A stretch of 33,173 bases of DNA from Solirubrobacteraceae bacterium (GCA_017882425.1 JADGPM010000147.1:1-33173); one strand, 5' to 3'; shown: positions 16,663 to 26,724, numbered from the stretch's first letter. Notes: generated by a model from the sequence alone, not told the origin. Made by a program: numbers and translations.

Positions 16663-17313
16663 TCACGCGAGAGTCAGCGCCTCCTGGCACGTCCACAGCG
16701 CCTCCTCGACGTGGATCGCGGGGACACCGGGGATCTGGACGGCGACGAGCCGCAGGTGCGTCGTGGCGCGGCCGGGTGCGGCGTCGGCCGCGACCTGGCC
16801 GAACAGCTCGGCGAGCGGCCGGCGGGCGTCCGCGAACACGATCCGCCCGGCGGGCATCGCCGACCCGCCCAGGCGCTCGCCGCGCGCCGTCAGGCGCAGA
16901 CCCGGGACGCCCTCGATCCGCGCGGCATCGAGCGCCGTGACGGGCACGCCCGTCTCGAGCAGGGCGAGCAGCAGCGCGTCGTCCAGCACCGTTCCCTGGC
17001 GGTAGCCGCCCTCGACGAGCCGGACGATCGCGGCCTCCTCGATCGGCGTGCGCCGGGACTCCGGGTCCAGGCCGACATGCCGGAAGAAGACCCGGTAGGC
17101 GGCGGGCACGGGCTCACGGCGCAGCTCGACCGCTCGGCGCCCGCGGAAGCGGTCGGCGAGGACCGCCAGCCGCTCGGCGATGCCCGGGTCGCGGCGACCG
17201 CGCGACAGGCCGACGACGACGCTCGTGCAGTGCAGGTCGGGGAACTCCGCCGCGAGCTCGCCGGCGACCTCGCCCGGCTCGAGCTGGGGATCCGGCGCAG
17301 GCTCGCCGCTCAC
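16663..17313 (-). CDS. B3/B4 tRNA-binding-domain-like protein
   Basis: AAYRVFFRHVGLDPESRRTPIEEAAIVRLVEGGYRQGTVLDDALLLALLETGVPVTALDAARI; GTGA overlap with the upstream gene. Confidence 0.82.
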   Translation of the reverse strand: MSGEPAPDPQLEPGEVAGELAAEFPDLHCTSVVVGLSRGRRDPGIAERLAVLADRFRGRRAVELRREPVPAAYRVFFRHVGLDPESRRTPIEEAAIVRLVEGGYRQGTVLDDALLLALLETGVPVTALDAARIEGVPGLRLTARGERLGGSAMPAGRIVFADARRPLAELFGQVAADAAPGRATTHLRLVAVQIPGVPAIHVEEALWTCQEALTLA

Positions 17314-18080
17314 GCCGCCGCCTCCCTGCGGCGCGCCTCCCGGGCCAGCGCCGTCAGCCTGCGGATGAGCGCCGCCTGGCCCAGCTCGCCGACGGTCGTT
17401 GCCACCACGACGCCTCCAGGCAGGATGTAGGTCACCTGCGGGCAGACCGCCACGCCGTAGAGGTTCGCGAGCGCCCCGTCGCGGTCGTAGGCGACCGGGA
17501 ACGCCCACCCGTGGCTCGTGACCACGTGCCGGAGCGCGTCGCGGTCGCTGCGCACGGCGACGGCGGCGAGGCGGACGTCCGGGACGGCGCGCCCGGCGCG
17601 AGCGAGCGCGTCGACCTCGCCGGTGCAGCGGTCCTGCCCGGAGGCGAAGAACACGACCGCAGCCGGGCGCGACCGCGTCAGGTCGCACGAGTTGAGGATC
17701 CCGCTGCCGCGCACCGAGCAGGCCGGACGCATGCCCGCCGCCCCCTGGTCGGGATGCTGGGCGACGTTGACATCGGCTTCCAGCCCGCCGAGCGCCAGCG
17801 GCGCTGCGAACCGCGGCGCGATCTTCCCGACCGGCGGACCGGTCGAGGAGACGCCGTGCGTGCGCAGCGTGTTCACGCCGACGACGACGAGCAGCGCGAC
17901 GCCCGCCAGCAGCAGGATCACGCCGGGCAGCCGCGCGCGGGTGGTGGCGCCGGGAAGCTTCGGGCGCGGGGGGCGACCTGCGCCGGAGCCTGCCGCGGCC
18001 TGCGGCGCCGGCGCCCGCGCCTCGTCCCCATCGCCCGGCCCGTCGCCGAAGCCGAGCGGGCCGTCGCCTCCGCCGCTCAC
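17310..18080 (-). CDS. Membrane-anchored redoxin/TlpA-like thioredoxin-fold protein
   Basis: N-terminal TM, VGKIAPRFAAPLALGG, AAVVFFASGQDRCTGEVDAL, LYGVAVCPQVTYILPGG. Confidence 0.8.
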   Translation of the reverse strand: MSGGGDGPLGFGDGPGDGDEARAPAPQAAAGSGAGRPPRPKLPGATTRARLPGVILLLAGVALLVVVGVNTLRTHGVSSTGPPVGKIAPRFAAPLALGGLEADVNVAQHPDQGAAGMRPACSVRGSGILNSCDLTRSRPAAVVFFASGQDRCTGEVDALARAGRAVPDVRLAAVAVRSDRDALRHVVTSHGWAFPVAYDRDGALANLYGVAVCPQVTYILPGGVVVATTVGELGQAALIRRLTALAREARRREAAA

Positions 18081-20797
18081 GCCGCGGGTGCGCGCTCGAC
18101 CTGCGCGGCGCCGCGGCGGCGGGCCCGCACGGGGCGCGGGACGAGGGCGCCGCGCTCGGCGAGCACGAGCACGGCCGGGAGCACGATCAGCACGCCCAGC
18201 AGTGCGACCGCGAGGTCGATCACCGTGACGAAGCCGAAGTCGCGCAGCATCCTGATGTCCGAGACGATCAGGACGGCGAAGCCCGCGATCGCGGTCACGC
18301 CCGAGGTCAGGACCGCCACACCGGTCGAGCGATAGGTCCGCTGGAGCGCCTCGGCGACCTCATGGCCGGCCTCGCGCTCGGCGCGAAAGCGCTCGCTGAG
18401 CAGGACGCTGAACTCCGTCGCGATCGCGATGACGAGCGCTCCGAGCACGATCGACAGCGGGTTCAGCGGGATCCGCGTCAGGAACAGCACGAGCGCCGAC
18501 CAGCCCGTCGCCAGCACGATCGGCACGAGCGGCACGAGCGCGCGGCGCAGGTTGCGCAGCGCGAGCAGCAGCACGAGGCCGACGGCGAACAGGCCGGCGA
18601 GCAGCGTCTCGATGCGCCGCAGCGGCGAGGCGAGGCGGTCGTTGGCCTCCGCGGCGAGCACCGGCAGGCCCGCCAGGCGGGCCGTCACGCCCGGTGGCGG
18701 GTCGAGCCCCGCGCGCATCGTGCGCAGCACCTGGAACTGGCGCTCGAGCGGCATCAGCCGCAGCCCGAAGGCGAGCGTCGCCGTGCGCCGGTCCGGCGTG
18801 ATGACGCTCTGCGAGAAGTACGTCGGGACGGCGTCGAGCAGGCCGTCGACGCGCGCCCGCGAGGCCAGCGAGGCCTTCGTCGTGAAGAGGTCGGGCAACG
18901 AGAACGCCGGGCAGACGTCCGAGCGCCCGCAGCCGCGCTGCGCGCTGAACTTCAGCTTCCGCAGGATCCTGGCCTGGTAGCGGGTCATCCAGGCGACGAC
19001 CGCCGGGTCCGTCACGCGGCGCCCCTCGACGACGACGTCGACCTCGCCGCCGACGCCGCTGATGTCCTGCAGGCGCCTCAGATCGTGCAGAGCGTTCAGG
19101 TTCTGCGGCACGAGCTTCTGGACGTCGGACTCCACGCGGGTCTGCGTGTCGAGCGCCCAGCCCGCGACGGCGATGACTGCCGCGATCGCGAGGACGCGAC
19201 CGGGGCGCCCGATCGCCGCGCGCAGCGCGCCGTCGCCCGCGCGGCGCACGCCGTGGCTGACCGCCCCCCACGCGGCCGATCCGGTCACGATCTCGCCCGC
19301 GCCGTTCCAGGCCGCCTCGACGGCGGCGCGCGCACGGGCGAGCGTGCCGGCATCCTCACCCGGGTCGGTCGCCCGCGCCGCGCGGCGCGCCGCCAGGGAC
19401 TGCACCGCGACCCCGAGCGTCAGCGCGCACACGACGGCCAGCGCGATGCCGACCACGAGCAGGATCCCGAAGCCGCGGACCATCGGCACCGGCGAGAGCG
19501 CCAGCACGAGAAAGCCCGCGGCGGTCGCCGCGGCCGCGATCGCGATCGTCGGCGCGCCGCGCACCGCGACCCGCGCGATGCTCGGCTCCAGTTCCCCCGG
19601 CTCCTCCTGGATGCGCGACTGGATCTGGACGGCGTAGTCGACCGCGAGCCCGATGAGGATCGGGATCACCGCGATCGAGGCCATCGTCAGCCCGACGCCG
19701 CTGATCGCCATCACGCCGAACGTCAGCCCCGCCGCGGCCAGCGCGACGAGCAGCGGGATCAGGCGCAGCCGCGCGCGGAAGACCAGCAGCAGCGTCAGCG
19801 CCATCACGACGACCGCTGCGATCAGCAGGATCAGGATCGAGTGGGAGATCGCGCTCGAGAGCTCCTGCACGACGACCGGCGCGCCCGTGACCGCGTAGCT
19901 GCCGGCCGACAGGCGCCAGTTCTGCATCTGCGTCGCCGCGCGGATGTTCGCGATCGCCTCGCGCCGCGCGCGCTCGCCGATGCCGGCCTTCAGCCGCACC
20001 TGGATCAGCGCGCCCTGGGCCCCGGGGAAGATCGAGGCGAAGCGCGCCTTCGGCGTCCCTGCGGGCCGGCGGTCGTCGAACACCAGGCGCGAGATGAACT
20101 GCGGGTCGTCGAGGCTGGGTGCGGACGTCAGCCCGTAGCGCAGCGCGAGCTGCAGGAGCTGGGCGGTGAACTTCGCCTGGACGAGCTTGGCGGCCTGCTG
20201 GGCGTACGCCGTGGCAGCGGTCTTCCCCAGCCCGCGCGCCAGCGCGAGCTTGTACGCCGCGTCACCGGCCCGGCGCGAATCGGTGGCCTGCTTCGAGGTC
20301 GCCGCGGAGAGCTGGTCGGAGATCTGCCCGACGGCCTCGTTGAGGAACGTCCCCGGCCCGAAGACGACCTTCGCCGGCTTCGTCGCCGCCAGGCGCGCGC
20401 ACGGCCCGTTGGCGCCGCCGGCGGGCTTCTGCCCGGCGGGGACGTTGCCGGCCAGGCACCCTTCGAGGCCGAGCACCTGGTCCAGGTCGGACGTCAGGAC
20501 GACCCGCGAGACCGGCTCCCCCACGAGGATGTAGATCGCGTCGTCGCCGAAGCGCTTGTGCAGCGTGTCCGTGGCGGCGAAGCCGGCGGTGGAGCGGCCG
20601 ACGAGCGTGCTCGTGTCCGCGTTGGGCTCCAGGCGCAGCGCGAGGACCGCGCCGACGGCGGCGAGGACGAGCACGGTCGCGGCGACCGGGATCGGCCGGC
20701 GCGCCGCCAGGGCCATGAGCCGCCCGAGCAGCCGCGAGAGCATCGGGGGAACCGTACCGCCGCCCGGGAGCGTCAGGCGCCGATCACGGGGCGACAC
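18077..20797 (-). CDS. MMPL/RND superfamily transporter
   Basis: Two blocks of TM segments with large extracytoplasmic loops; IPILIGLAVDYAVQIQSRIQEE and VIAIATEFSVLLSERFRAER; start may be 20743 (MLSRLLGRL). Confidence 0.92.
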   Translation of the reverse strand: MSPRDRRLTLPGGGTVPPMLSRLLGRLMALAARRPIPVAATVLVLAAVGAVLALRLEPNADTSTLVGRSTAGFAATDTLHKRFGDDAIYILVGEPVSRVVLTSDLDQVLGLEGCLAGNVPAGQKPAGGANGPCARLAATKPAKVVFGPGTFLNEAVGQISDQLSAATSKQATDSRRAGDAAYKLALARGLGKTAATAYAQQAAKLVQAKFTAQLLQLALRYGLTSAPSLDDPQFISRLVFDDRRPAGTPKARFASIFPGAQGALIQVRLKAGIGERARREAIANIRAATQMQNWRLSAGSYAVTGAPVVVQELSSAISHSILILLIAAVVVMALTLLLVFRARLRLIPLLVALAAAGLTFGVMAISGVGLTMASIAVIPILIGLAVDYAVQIQSRIQEEPGELEPSIARVAVRGAPTIAIAAAATAAGFLVLALSPVPMVRGFGILLVVGIALAVVCALTLGVAVQSLAARRAARATDPGEDAGTLARARAAVEAAWNGAGEIVTGSAAWGAVSHGVRRAGDGALRAAIGRPGRVLAIAAVIAVAGWALDTQTRVESDVQKLVPQNLNALHDLRRLQDISGVGGEVDVVVEGRRVTDPAVVAWMTRYQARILRKLKFSAQRGCGRSDVCPAFSLPDLFTTKASLASRARVDGLLDAVPTYFSQSVITPDRRTATLAFGLRLMPLERQFQVLRTMRAGLDPPPGVTARLAGLPVLAAEANDRLASPLRRIETLLAGLFAVGLVLLLALRNLRRALVPLVPIVLATGWSALVLFLTRIPLNPLSIVLGALVIAIATEFSVLLSERFRAEREAGHEVAEALQRTYRSTGVAVLTSGVTAIAGFAVLIVSDIRMLRDFGFVTVIDLAVALLGVLIVLPAVLVLAERGALVPRPVRARRRGAAQVERAPAA

Positions 20798-22301
20798 CGA
20801 ACTTCAGCGGCGGCGGGTTCGTGCCGGCCGCAATCTGCGGGTACTGCGTCGTATTCCCGGACGCGCTGAAGTCGCTCTGCTGCCTGCATGGCACGGCCGG
20901 CACGTTCGCCGGATCGCCGCCGAGCGCGTAGAGGTTGATGTTGTCCGTCAGCGTCTGGCCGATCGCCGCCGCGGTGCCCGGAGCCAGCGAGGGCGTGATC
21001 CCGATCGAGCACTGGTTCGTCTTGAACTGGATCATGCCGCCGGGCAGCGCGTCGAAGGCGCGCGGGAAGACGTACGGGTTCGGGCGGTTGGACTTCACGC
21101 GCTGCGGGTAGCTCGTCAGCGCCTCGGGGCTGAGCGGGTTCGTCGTGCGCAGGTAGCGCACCTGGCGCCCGTTCGAGGCCGCCTGCGCGTTCGTCGCGGC
21201 CGTGACGTTCGCCATGAACGAGGTCAGCTCGTTCGGGTAGGCGCCGACGAACTGCAGCAGCGGGGTGATCTGCGCCAGCGACGGGTCGAGCGCCGAGAAG
21301 AACGGCGCCGCGCTCTTGAGGAACGCGTCGGTGGCCGGCAGGCCCTTGACCGACGCGCTGATCGCGGGGTCGAGGTTCGTGAACAGCGCGTTGAGATCGG
21401 GCGCCAGCTTCTGCAGCGCCTGCGCGGTCGGCGTCAGCTGCTGGGCGACCGGCTTGAGCTCGTTGACCAGCGGGTTCGTCGTGTCCGCGAACTGCACGAG
21501 GCGGTTCAGCGTGAGCGTCGACTCCTTCTCGAAGGTCGGCAGCGCGACGAACGTGGCCGCCAGCTGCGTGTTGAGCTTCCCGGTCGTCGCGAACACCGTG
21601 TTCGCGTTCTGGATCAGGCTGCGCAGCTGCCCGTCACGCGCGCTCAGCGCGCTGAAGACGACACCCGTGTTGCGCACCAGGCGGGTCAGCGCCGGGGGGT
21701 CGCGATTCAGGACCTTGGTCAGCGCGGTCGCCTGCTCCTCCAGCGGATCGAGCAGGGCGATCGAGTCGTTGATGTCGCGCCCGCGACCGGTCACCGCCAG
21801 CGCCTGCTCGATCTGCCAGACGCCGAACGCCGCGCGCGTCCTGGCGTCGAACGCCCGCGTGATCTCGTCCAGCTGGACCGTCGGCGCGACCACACCCGGT
21901 GCGAGGCGTCCGCCGTCGGGGACCGCCGGCGTGTTCGGGCGGCCGGGCGTCAGCTCGACGTATGTCTCCCCGAGCAGCGTCTTGGCGCGCAGCATGACGC
22001 GCGAGTCGCGCTTGACGGGCGCGTACTTGGGCTGCAGCTCGATCGTGACGTCCGAGTTGCCGGTGTGCGGGTTGGCGACGATCGACTTGACCTTGCCGAC
22101 CGAGACGCCCGAGATGCGCACGTCGGCCTCCTGCGCGAGCTGGCCGGCCTGCTTGAAGGGGATCACGACGCGGTAGCCCTTGGCGCGCAGCGGCGTGGAG
22201 CCGCCGAAGGCCACCCAGAGGAACAGGAGCAGGCCGAAGCACGAGAGCGCGAACAGCACCATCGTGAGGATGCGGCCGACGCTGGGGGCCTGCTTCTGCA
22301 T
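20784..22301 (-). CDS. MCE/MlaD family protein (6th MCE gene of the operon)
   Basis: N-terminal TM; YRVVIPFKQAGQLAQEADVRISGVSVGKVKSI MCE domain. Confidence 0.94.
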   Translation of the reverse strand: MQKQAPSVGRILTMVLFALSCFGLLLFLWVAFGGSTPLRAKGYRVVIPFKQAGQLAQEADVRISGVSVGKVKSIVANPHTGNSDVTIELQPKYAPVKRDSRVMLRAKTLLGETYVELTPGRPNTPAVPDGGRLAPGVVAPTVQLDEITRAFDARTRAAFGVWQIEQALAVTGRGRDINDSIALLDPLEEQATALTKVLNRDPPALTRLVRNTGVVFSALSARDGQLRSLIQNANTVFATTGKLNTQLAATFVALPTFEKESTLTLNRLVQFADTTNPLVNELKPVAQQLTPTAQALQKLAPDLNALFTNLDPAISASVKGLPATDAFLKSAAPFFSALDPSLAQITPLLQFVGAYPNELTSFMANVTAATNAQAASNGRQVRYLRTTNPLSPEALTSYPQRVKSNRPNPYVFPRAFDALPGGMIQFKTNQCSIGITPSLAPGTAAAIGQTLTDNINLYALGGDPANVPAVPCRQQSDFSASGNTTQYPQIAAGTNPPPLKFGVAP

Positions 22302-23813
22302 CTATCCCCCTGCCGCCTTCGCCGGCGCCGCCGGTGTCGCCGAGCTGACCGGCGCCGTCGCGGGCGCGCCCGTGCCCGTCGTGGTCGTCGCGGGGGGCGT
22401 GGCCCCGAGGCCGGCGGCCTGGGCCCTGGCGATCTCGGCGCTGTGCGAGCGGACGCGGGCGACTGCGGCCTTGGCGGCGGCCGCCCCGGCGCCCGTCCCG
22501 CAGACCTGCGCGGTCGTCGGGGCGTTCAGCAGCGCGGCGAGCGTGCCGAGCACGGGGTTGACCTTGCCGATCGCCTCGAGCGTCGCGAGCGACGAGCAGT
22601 TGCCGTAGACGAGGCCGCGACGGGTCGGGCCGTGCGCGTCCTGCGAGCCGAAGATCGAGGCGCCCTCGTGGTTCAGCCAGCCGAGCCAGTACAGGTAGCC
22701 CTTGCCCTTGGTCGGGCCGCTCGTCGGCTCGTATGCGAGCTCGTTGAAGAGCGTGTTGAGGACGCTCAGCGACTGACCCAGACCCGGCAGCGCCGTGGCG
22801 AGGTTCGCGGCGGCGGGCCGCAGCGCGGAGACCGTCGGCTGCGCGGCCTTCGTGAACGGGCTGAGCTGGTTCTCGATGACCGGCTTGGTCTCCTTCGCGA
22901 AGCTCTGGAAGCCCTTCTGCGCCGCCGCGAGGCCGTTGGCCGCCGGCAGCAGCCTGCCGAGCGTCGGCCCGAGCTCCGCCGACAGCGTCGAGGACTTCGT
23001 CAGCGCGGAGTCCGTCGCCTGCAGGGCACCCGGGAGCAGGCTGATCGTCTGGCTCAGGCTCGCCTGCTGATTCGCGAACGACTGAAAGACGCGGTTGGAG
23101 GAGTCGACGAACTGCGCGAGCTGGGTGTCGCGCGAGCCGAGCTCCTGCGCGATCAGGCGGAAGTTGTGGATCGAGCGCCGGATGTTCGCGCTGCGCGTGC
23201 GCAGCGCGGCGCCGATCCGCGTCAGGTAGCGCGCGGTCGGGTCGAAGCGCTTGAGCGTCGCCGAGAGGTTCGCGGCGTTGCCGCCCAGGCCCTCGCCGGC
23301 GCCGGCGACGAGCAGCCGCAGATAGGCGCGCGTGTCCGTGTCGAGGCCCGCGAGGATCTCGTCCGGGTTGATGTCCGGGCTGGTCTGCGCGACCGGCAGC
23401 GTGCCGTTCTCGGGGATCTTCCCGGCGCCCTTGTGGCCGGGATCGAGCTCGATGACCATGTCCTGCAGGCCGGTCTTGGGGCGCAGCAGCGCGGTCGCGT
23501 CGCGGTAGATCGGCGTGTACTGCTTCTTCATCTTCATCTGGACGATCGCACGGCCGTCCTTCAGCGTGACCTTGCCGATCTCGCCGACCTGGACGCCGGC
23601 GATCAGCACGGTCTGGCCCTGGCCCGGGGTGACCGCCTGCGCCGTCTGGAACTCGGCGTTGTAGTCGACGAAGCTGCTGCCGACGAGCGGCACCCAGGAG
23701 GGCAGGTAGAAGCGCTGGTGGGAGAGGATGAAGCCGCCGACGAGGATCGCGATCGCCGCGAGCGCGAGGATCGCGATGAAGTCCTTGAGGTGCTTGCGGA
23801 TTGCGAGTGCCAT
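22302..23813 (-). CDS. MCE/MlaD family protein (5th MCE gene)
   Basis: MALAIRKHLKDFIAILALAAIAIL TM; AQAVTPGQGQTVLIAGVQVGEIGKVTLKDG. Confidence 0.94.
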   Translation of the reverse strand: MALAIRKHLKDFIAILALAAIAILVGGFILSHQRFYLPSWVPLVGSSFVDYNAEFQTAQAVTPGQGQTVLIAGVQVGEIGKVTLKDGRAIVQMKMKKQYTPIYRDATALLRPKTGLQDMVIELDPGHKGAGKIPENGTLPVAQTSPDINPDEILAGLDTDTRAYLRLLVAGAGEGLGGNAANLSATLKRFDPTARYLTRIGAALRTRSANIRRSIHNFRLIAQELGSRDTQLAQFVDSSNRVFQSFANQQASLSQTISLLPGALQATDSALTKSSTLSAELGPTLGRLLPAANGLAAAQKGFQSFAKETKPVIENQLSPFTKAAQPTVSALRPAAANLATALPGLGQSLSVLNTLFNELAYEPTSGPTKGKGYLYWLGWLNHEGASIFGSQDAHGPTRRGLVYGNCSSLATLEAIGKVNPVLGTLAALLNAPTTAQVCGTGAGAAAAKAAVARVRSHSAEIARAQAAGLGATPPATTTTGTGAPATAPVSSATPAAPAKAAGG

Positions 23814-23821
23814 CAGTGGTC

Positions 23822-25315
23822 CTAGCCGGCGTCCGACGGGCCTGCGGGGAAGGCGTTGTAGTCCGGGATCTTCTGCGTGTAGCACGCCTTGTCGGCGCGG
23901 TACACGGGCTTCGTGCCGCCGTTCCATGCGGGGCGCGTTCCGAGCGGCTGGCCGACCGAGTTGCCGAACAGCGTGCCGCCGGCGCCCAGGTTGCCGCCGG
24001 TGAGCTTCACGCCGTAGTTGCCGCCGCCGGTCTGGAAGCGCACGTACTGGCCGTTGCCGTCGAAGTTCTGGCCCTCACCCGCGAGCCCGACCATCGAGTA
24101 CCAGAACTCCTTGTAGTTCTCCTGGTTCGTGGAGAACGGCCCGTCCTCGAGCTTCACGTCGCCGGCGGGCAGGATCACGTTGGAGACGCACCTGGAGAGG
24201 AGGTCGCCCTGCTGCAGGACCGGAATGCTCTCCGTGCTGGCCTTCGCCAGGCTCGCGGTGGCCGGCTGCAGGTCACCGACGAGGCCGCCCAGCTCCTCCT
24301 GGGAGACGAGCTTGCGGGTCGGCGCGATCCACGGCGTGACCGCGTCGATCGTCGGCTGCGTCTGCTCGACGCCGGGGACGAGCGCCAGCGAGAAGGCGCG
24401 GACGTTCGGGAGCGCGGCGTTCAGCCGCCCGAGCGAGGTGTAGGCGGTCTGCACGGTCGGTCCCAGCAGCGCCACCGACTGCTGCAGATTGCTCTGCTGG
24501 CTGGCGAGCGCGCCGAGCGTCGTGTTGAAGTTGTCGACGAGGTCGCCGAGCTGTTGCTCGCTGCTGGCGAGCTTCCTCCCCGTCGACGCCAGGCCCTGCA
24601 CGAGGCCCGTCAGGTCCGACGGCACGACGCCCTGCAGCGCCTGCTGGGTGATCGCGCTGTCGCGCAGCGCGCTCTTGCCGAACGGGATCGCGCTGTTCAG
24701 CGCCTGCGCCGCGGACTTGCCGTAGACGTACGGCGTCTGGTCGGCGTTCTCGGCCGCCGTCGGCTTCGCGGTCAGGGCCGTGCCGAGGCTCGCGAGCGTG
24801 ATCTGGAGCTGGCGGCGCGTGTCCTGCTGCAGCGCGGTGAGCACCTGGTCGAGCTGCACCGGCGTGGCCGTCTGGGCGACGGAGATCGTGTCGCCGTCGG
24901 AGATCGTCGGCGCCGACGGCGTGCCAGGGTGCAGGTCGACGAAGAAGTTGCCCTCCAGGAAGATGCGCGGGCGGATCTTCAGCTCGGCGTCCTTGTGGAT
25001 CGGCAGCCCCTGGTCCTGGACCTCCATCGTGATGACGGCGTTGTTCGTGCCGTCCTGGCCCTCGACCTTGGTGACCTTGCCGACGTTGACGCCGGCGATG
25101 CGCACCGGGGAGTTCAGGCGGATCGAGTTCGCCGACGGGAAGACCGCCTTGAACTCGAAGGGCCGCGAGAACGGATTGTTCTTCGTGAAGCCGAAGTACG
25201 AGATCAGCAGGACGCCGATCAGGACGAGGATGCCGACACGCACCGGGTTGGCGCCCGTGCGGTCCTTGCGCAGCGTGCGCGGGCGGCCGTCCTTGTTGCG
25301 ACGCAGGCTCGCCAT
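23822..25315 (-). CDS. MCE/MlaD family protein (4th MCE gene)
   Basis: FEFKAVFPSANSIRLNSPVRIAGVNVGKVTKVEG MCE domain. Confidence 0.94.
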   Translation of the reverse strand: MASLRRNKDGRPRTLRKDRTGANPVRVGILVLIGVLLISYFGFTKNNPFSRPFEFKAVFPSANSIRLNSPVRIAGVNVGKVTKVEGQDGTNNAVITMEVQDQGLPIHKDAELKIRPRIFLEGNFFVDLHPGTPSAPTISDGDTISVAQTATPVQLDQVLTALQQDTRRQLQITLASLGTALTAKPTAAENADQTPYVYGKSAAQALNSAIPFGKSALRDSAITQQALQGVVPSDLTGLVQGLASTGRKLASSEQQLGDLVDNFNTTLGALASQQSNLQQSVALLGPTVQTAYTSLGRLNAALPNVRAFSLALVPGVEQTQPTIDAVTPWIAPTRKLVSQEELGGLVGDLQPATASLAKASTESIPVLQQGDLLSRCVSNVILPAGDVKLEDGPFSTNQENYKEFWYSMVGLAGEGQNFDGNGQYVRFQTGGGNYGVKLTGGNLGAGGTLFGNSVGQPLGTRPAWNGGTKPVYRADKACYTQKIPDYNAFPAGPSDAG

Positions 25316-26724
25316 CAGGGCTTCGTGTTGTCGTGGAGGGTCGTCGGGGCCTGGCCGGGGACGTTGCCGATGACGACCTTGCCCGGGATGAACTTCTCGT
25401 TGCCCGCCTCACAGGTCTTCGGCTGCCCCGGAGCACCCGTGAACGGGTAGGGGTTGGAGTGCAGGAAGTTGTTCGGCGAGCCGCCGTTGGCCGGCGCCGA
25501 GGAGGGCGAGCCCTCGTTGTTGGGCCCGCTCGGCGCCGCGATGATCGAGAACCGCTGCAGCGTGCCGTTGCTGCCGCCCTCGCTCAGCAGGCTCGACGCG
25601 TTGCGCAGCGCCGTGCCGAGGTAGTTGCAGACCGTCTGGGCCGGCGTGATGAAGGCGATCGTCGGCTCGAGGATCCCCGCAGCGGTCGCGAGGTCGTTGA
25701 CGCCCAGCTTCACGAGCGGGTCGGTGCTGAACGCCTCGACGGACTTCAGCGTCGTCGCAACTCGCGCGTTGAAGGCCGGCGAGCGCTGCAGTACGGGCGT
25801 GCCGATGCGGACCGTGTCGGCGAGGTCCGGCGCCGCGTCGGCGAGCGCGTTGATGCCGGGCTGCAGCTGGTGGAAGAGGTCGGCGCTGTTGGCCAGGAAG
25901 GGCCGGATCTGCGGCAGGTCGCGGATCGCCGTCGCCAGCGCGGGGACGCCGCCGACGATCGACTGCTGGATCGGCGTCGTGACCCCCGCGAGGGCGCTGA
26001 ACGTCGAGTCCAGGTTGCGGTAGAGGGCGGCCTGCGTCTCGGCGGCGGGCGCGACGACCGAGGCGGCGCGGGCGAGTCCGCGCAGGAAGCCGCGCAGGTC
26101 CGTTCTCGTGCTCGACAGGTTGCGCATCACGGGCCCGAGCTCTGTGAGCAGCGGGTCGAGGTCCTTGATCGCGAAGTTCAGGTCCGCCCCGCGGCCGGCG
26201 AAGCCGTTGCCGAACGCCAGCAGGTTCGCCTGGATCGCCCGGCGCGTCGGGTCGCTGAACATGTTGAAGACCTGGTCCAGCTCGACCGGCTCGGGCTTGG
26301 CCTGGGCAAGCGGCAGCGTCCCGCCGTCGGGCACCGTCTTCGAGCTCGTCCCGCGGGTGAGCTGGACGTACTTCAGCCCGAGCGCCGACCGCGGGCGGAT
26401 GATCACGAGCGTGTCGACCGGCAGCGGCTTGGCGACCGTCTGCAGGTTGAGGTCGATGACCGCGGTGACCGCCCCGTTGGGGTGCGACTGCGGCGTGATG
26501 CCCGACACGAGGCCGATCCGCGTGCCACCGATGCGCACGTCGTTGCCCTTCACCAGGCCGGCCGAGTTCGGGACGTCGACCCGCACGTGGTAGGTCGGCA
26601 CGAACGGCAGGCCGGAGTTCGCGTTGTAGGCGAGGTACACCGCGACGATGACGACGAGGATCGTCGCCGCGCCGATCAGCACGGGGTTCGCTGCGATCGA
26701 GGCTGCTCCGGTGCGCCGTCTCAT
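25315..26724 (-). CDS. MCE/MlaD family protein (3rd MCE gene)
   Basis: YHVRVDVPNSAGLVKGNDVRIGGTRIGLVSGI MCE domain. Confidence 0.94.
   Translation of the reverse strand: MRRRTGAASIAANPVLIGAATILVVIVAVYLAYNANSGLPFVPTYHVRVDVPNSAGLVKGNDVRIGGTRIGLVSGITPQSHPNGAVTAVIDLNLQTVAKPLPVDTLVIIRPRSALGLKYVQLTRGTSSKTVPDGGTLPLAQAKPEPVELDQVFNMFSDPTRRAIQANLLAFGNGFAGRGADLNFAIKDLDPLLTELGPVMRNLSSTRTDLRGFLRGLARAASVVAPAAETQAALYRNLDSTFSALAGVTTPIQQSIVGGVPALATAIRDLPQIRPFLANSADLFHQLQPGINALADAAPDLADTVRIGTPVLQRSPAFNARVATTLKSVEAFSTDPLVKLGVNDLATAAGILEPTIAFITPAQTVCNYLGTALRNASSLLSEGGSNGTLQRFSIIAAPSGPNNEGSPSSAPANGGSPNNFLHSNPYPFTGAPGQPKTCEAGNEKFIPGKVVIGNVPGQAPTTLHDNTKP

Noticed and set aside
18362-20869. 835-aa plus-strand ORF antisense to MMPL
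   Set aside because: Shadow ORF; MMPL motifs on the minus strand are convincing
20556-23825. 1089-aa plus-strand ORF antisense to MMPL and MCE genes
   Set aside because: Arg/Glu/Ala-rich low-complexity translation typical of the antisense frame in high-GC coding DNA; the minus strand has clear families
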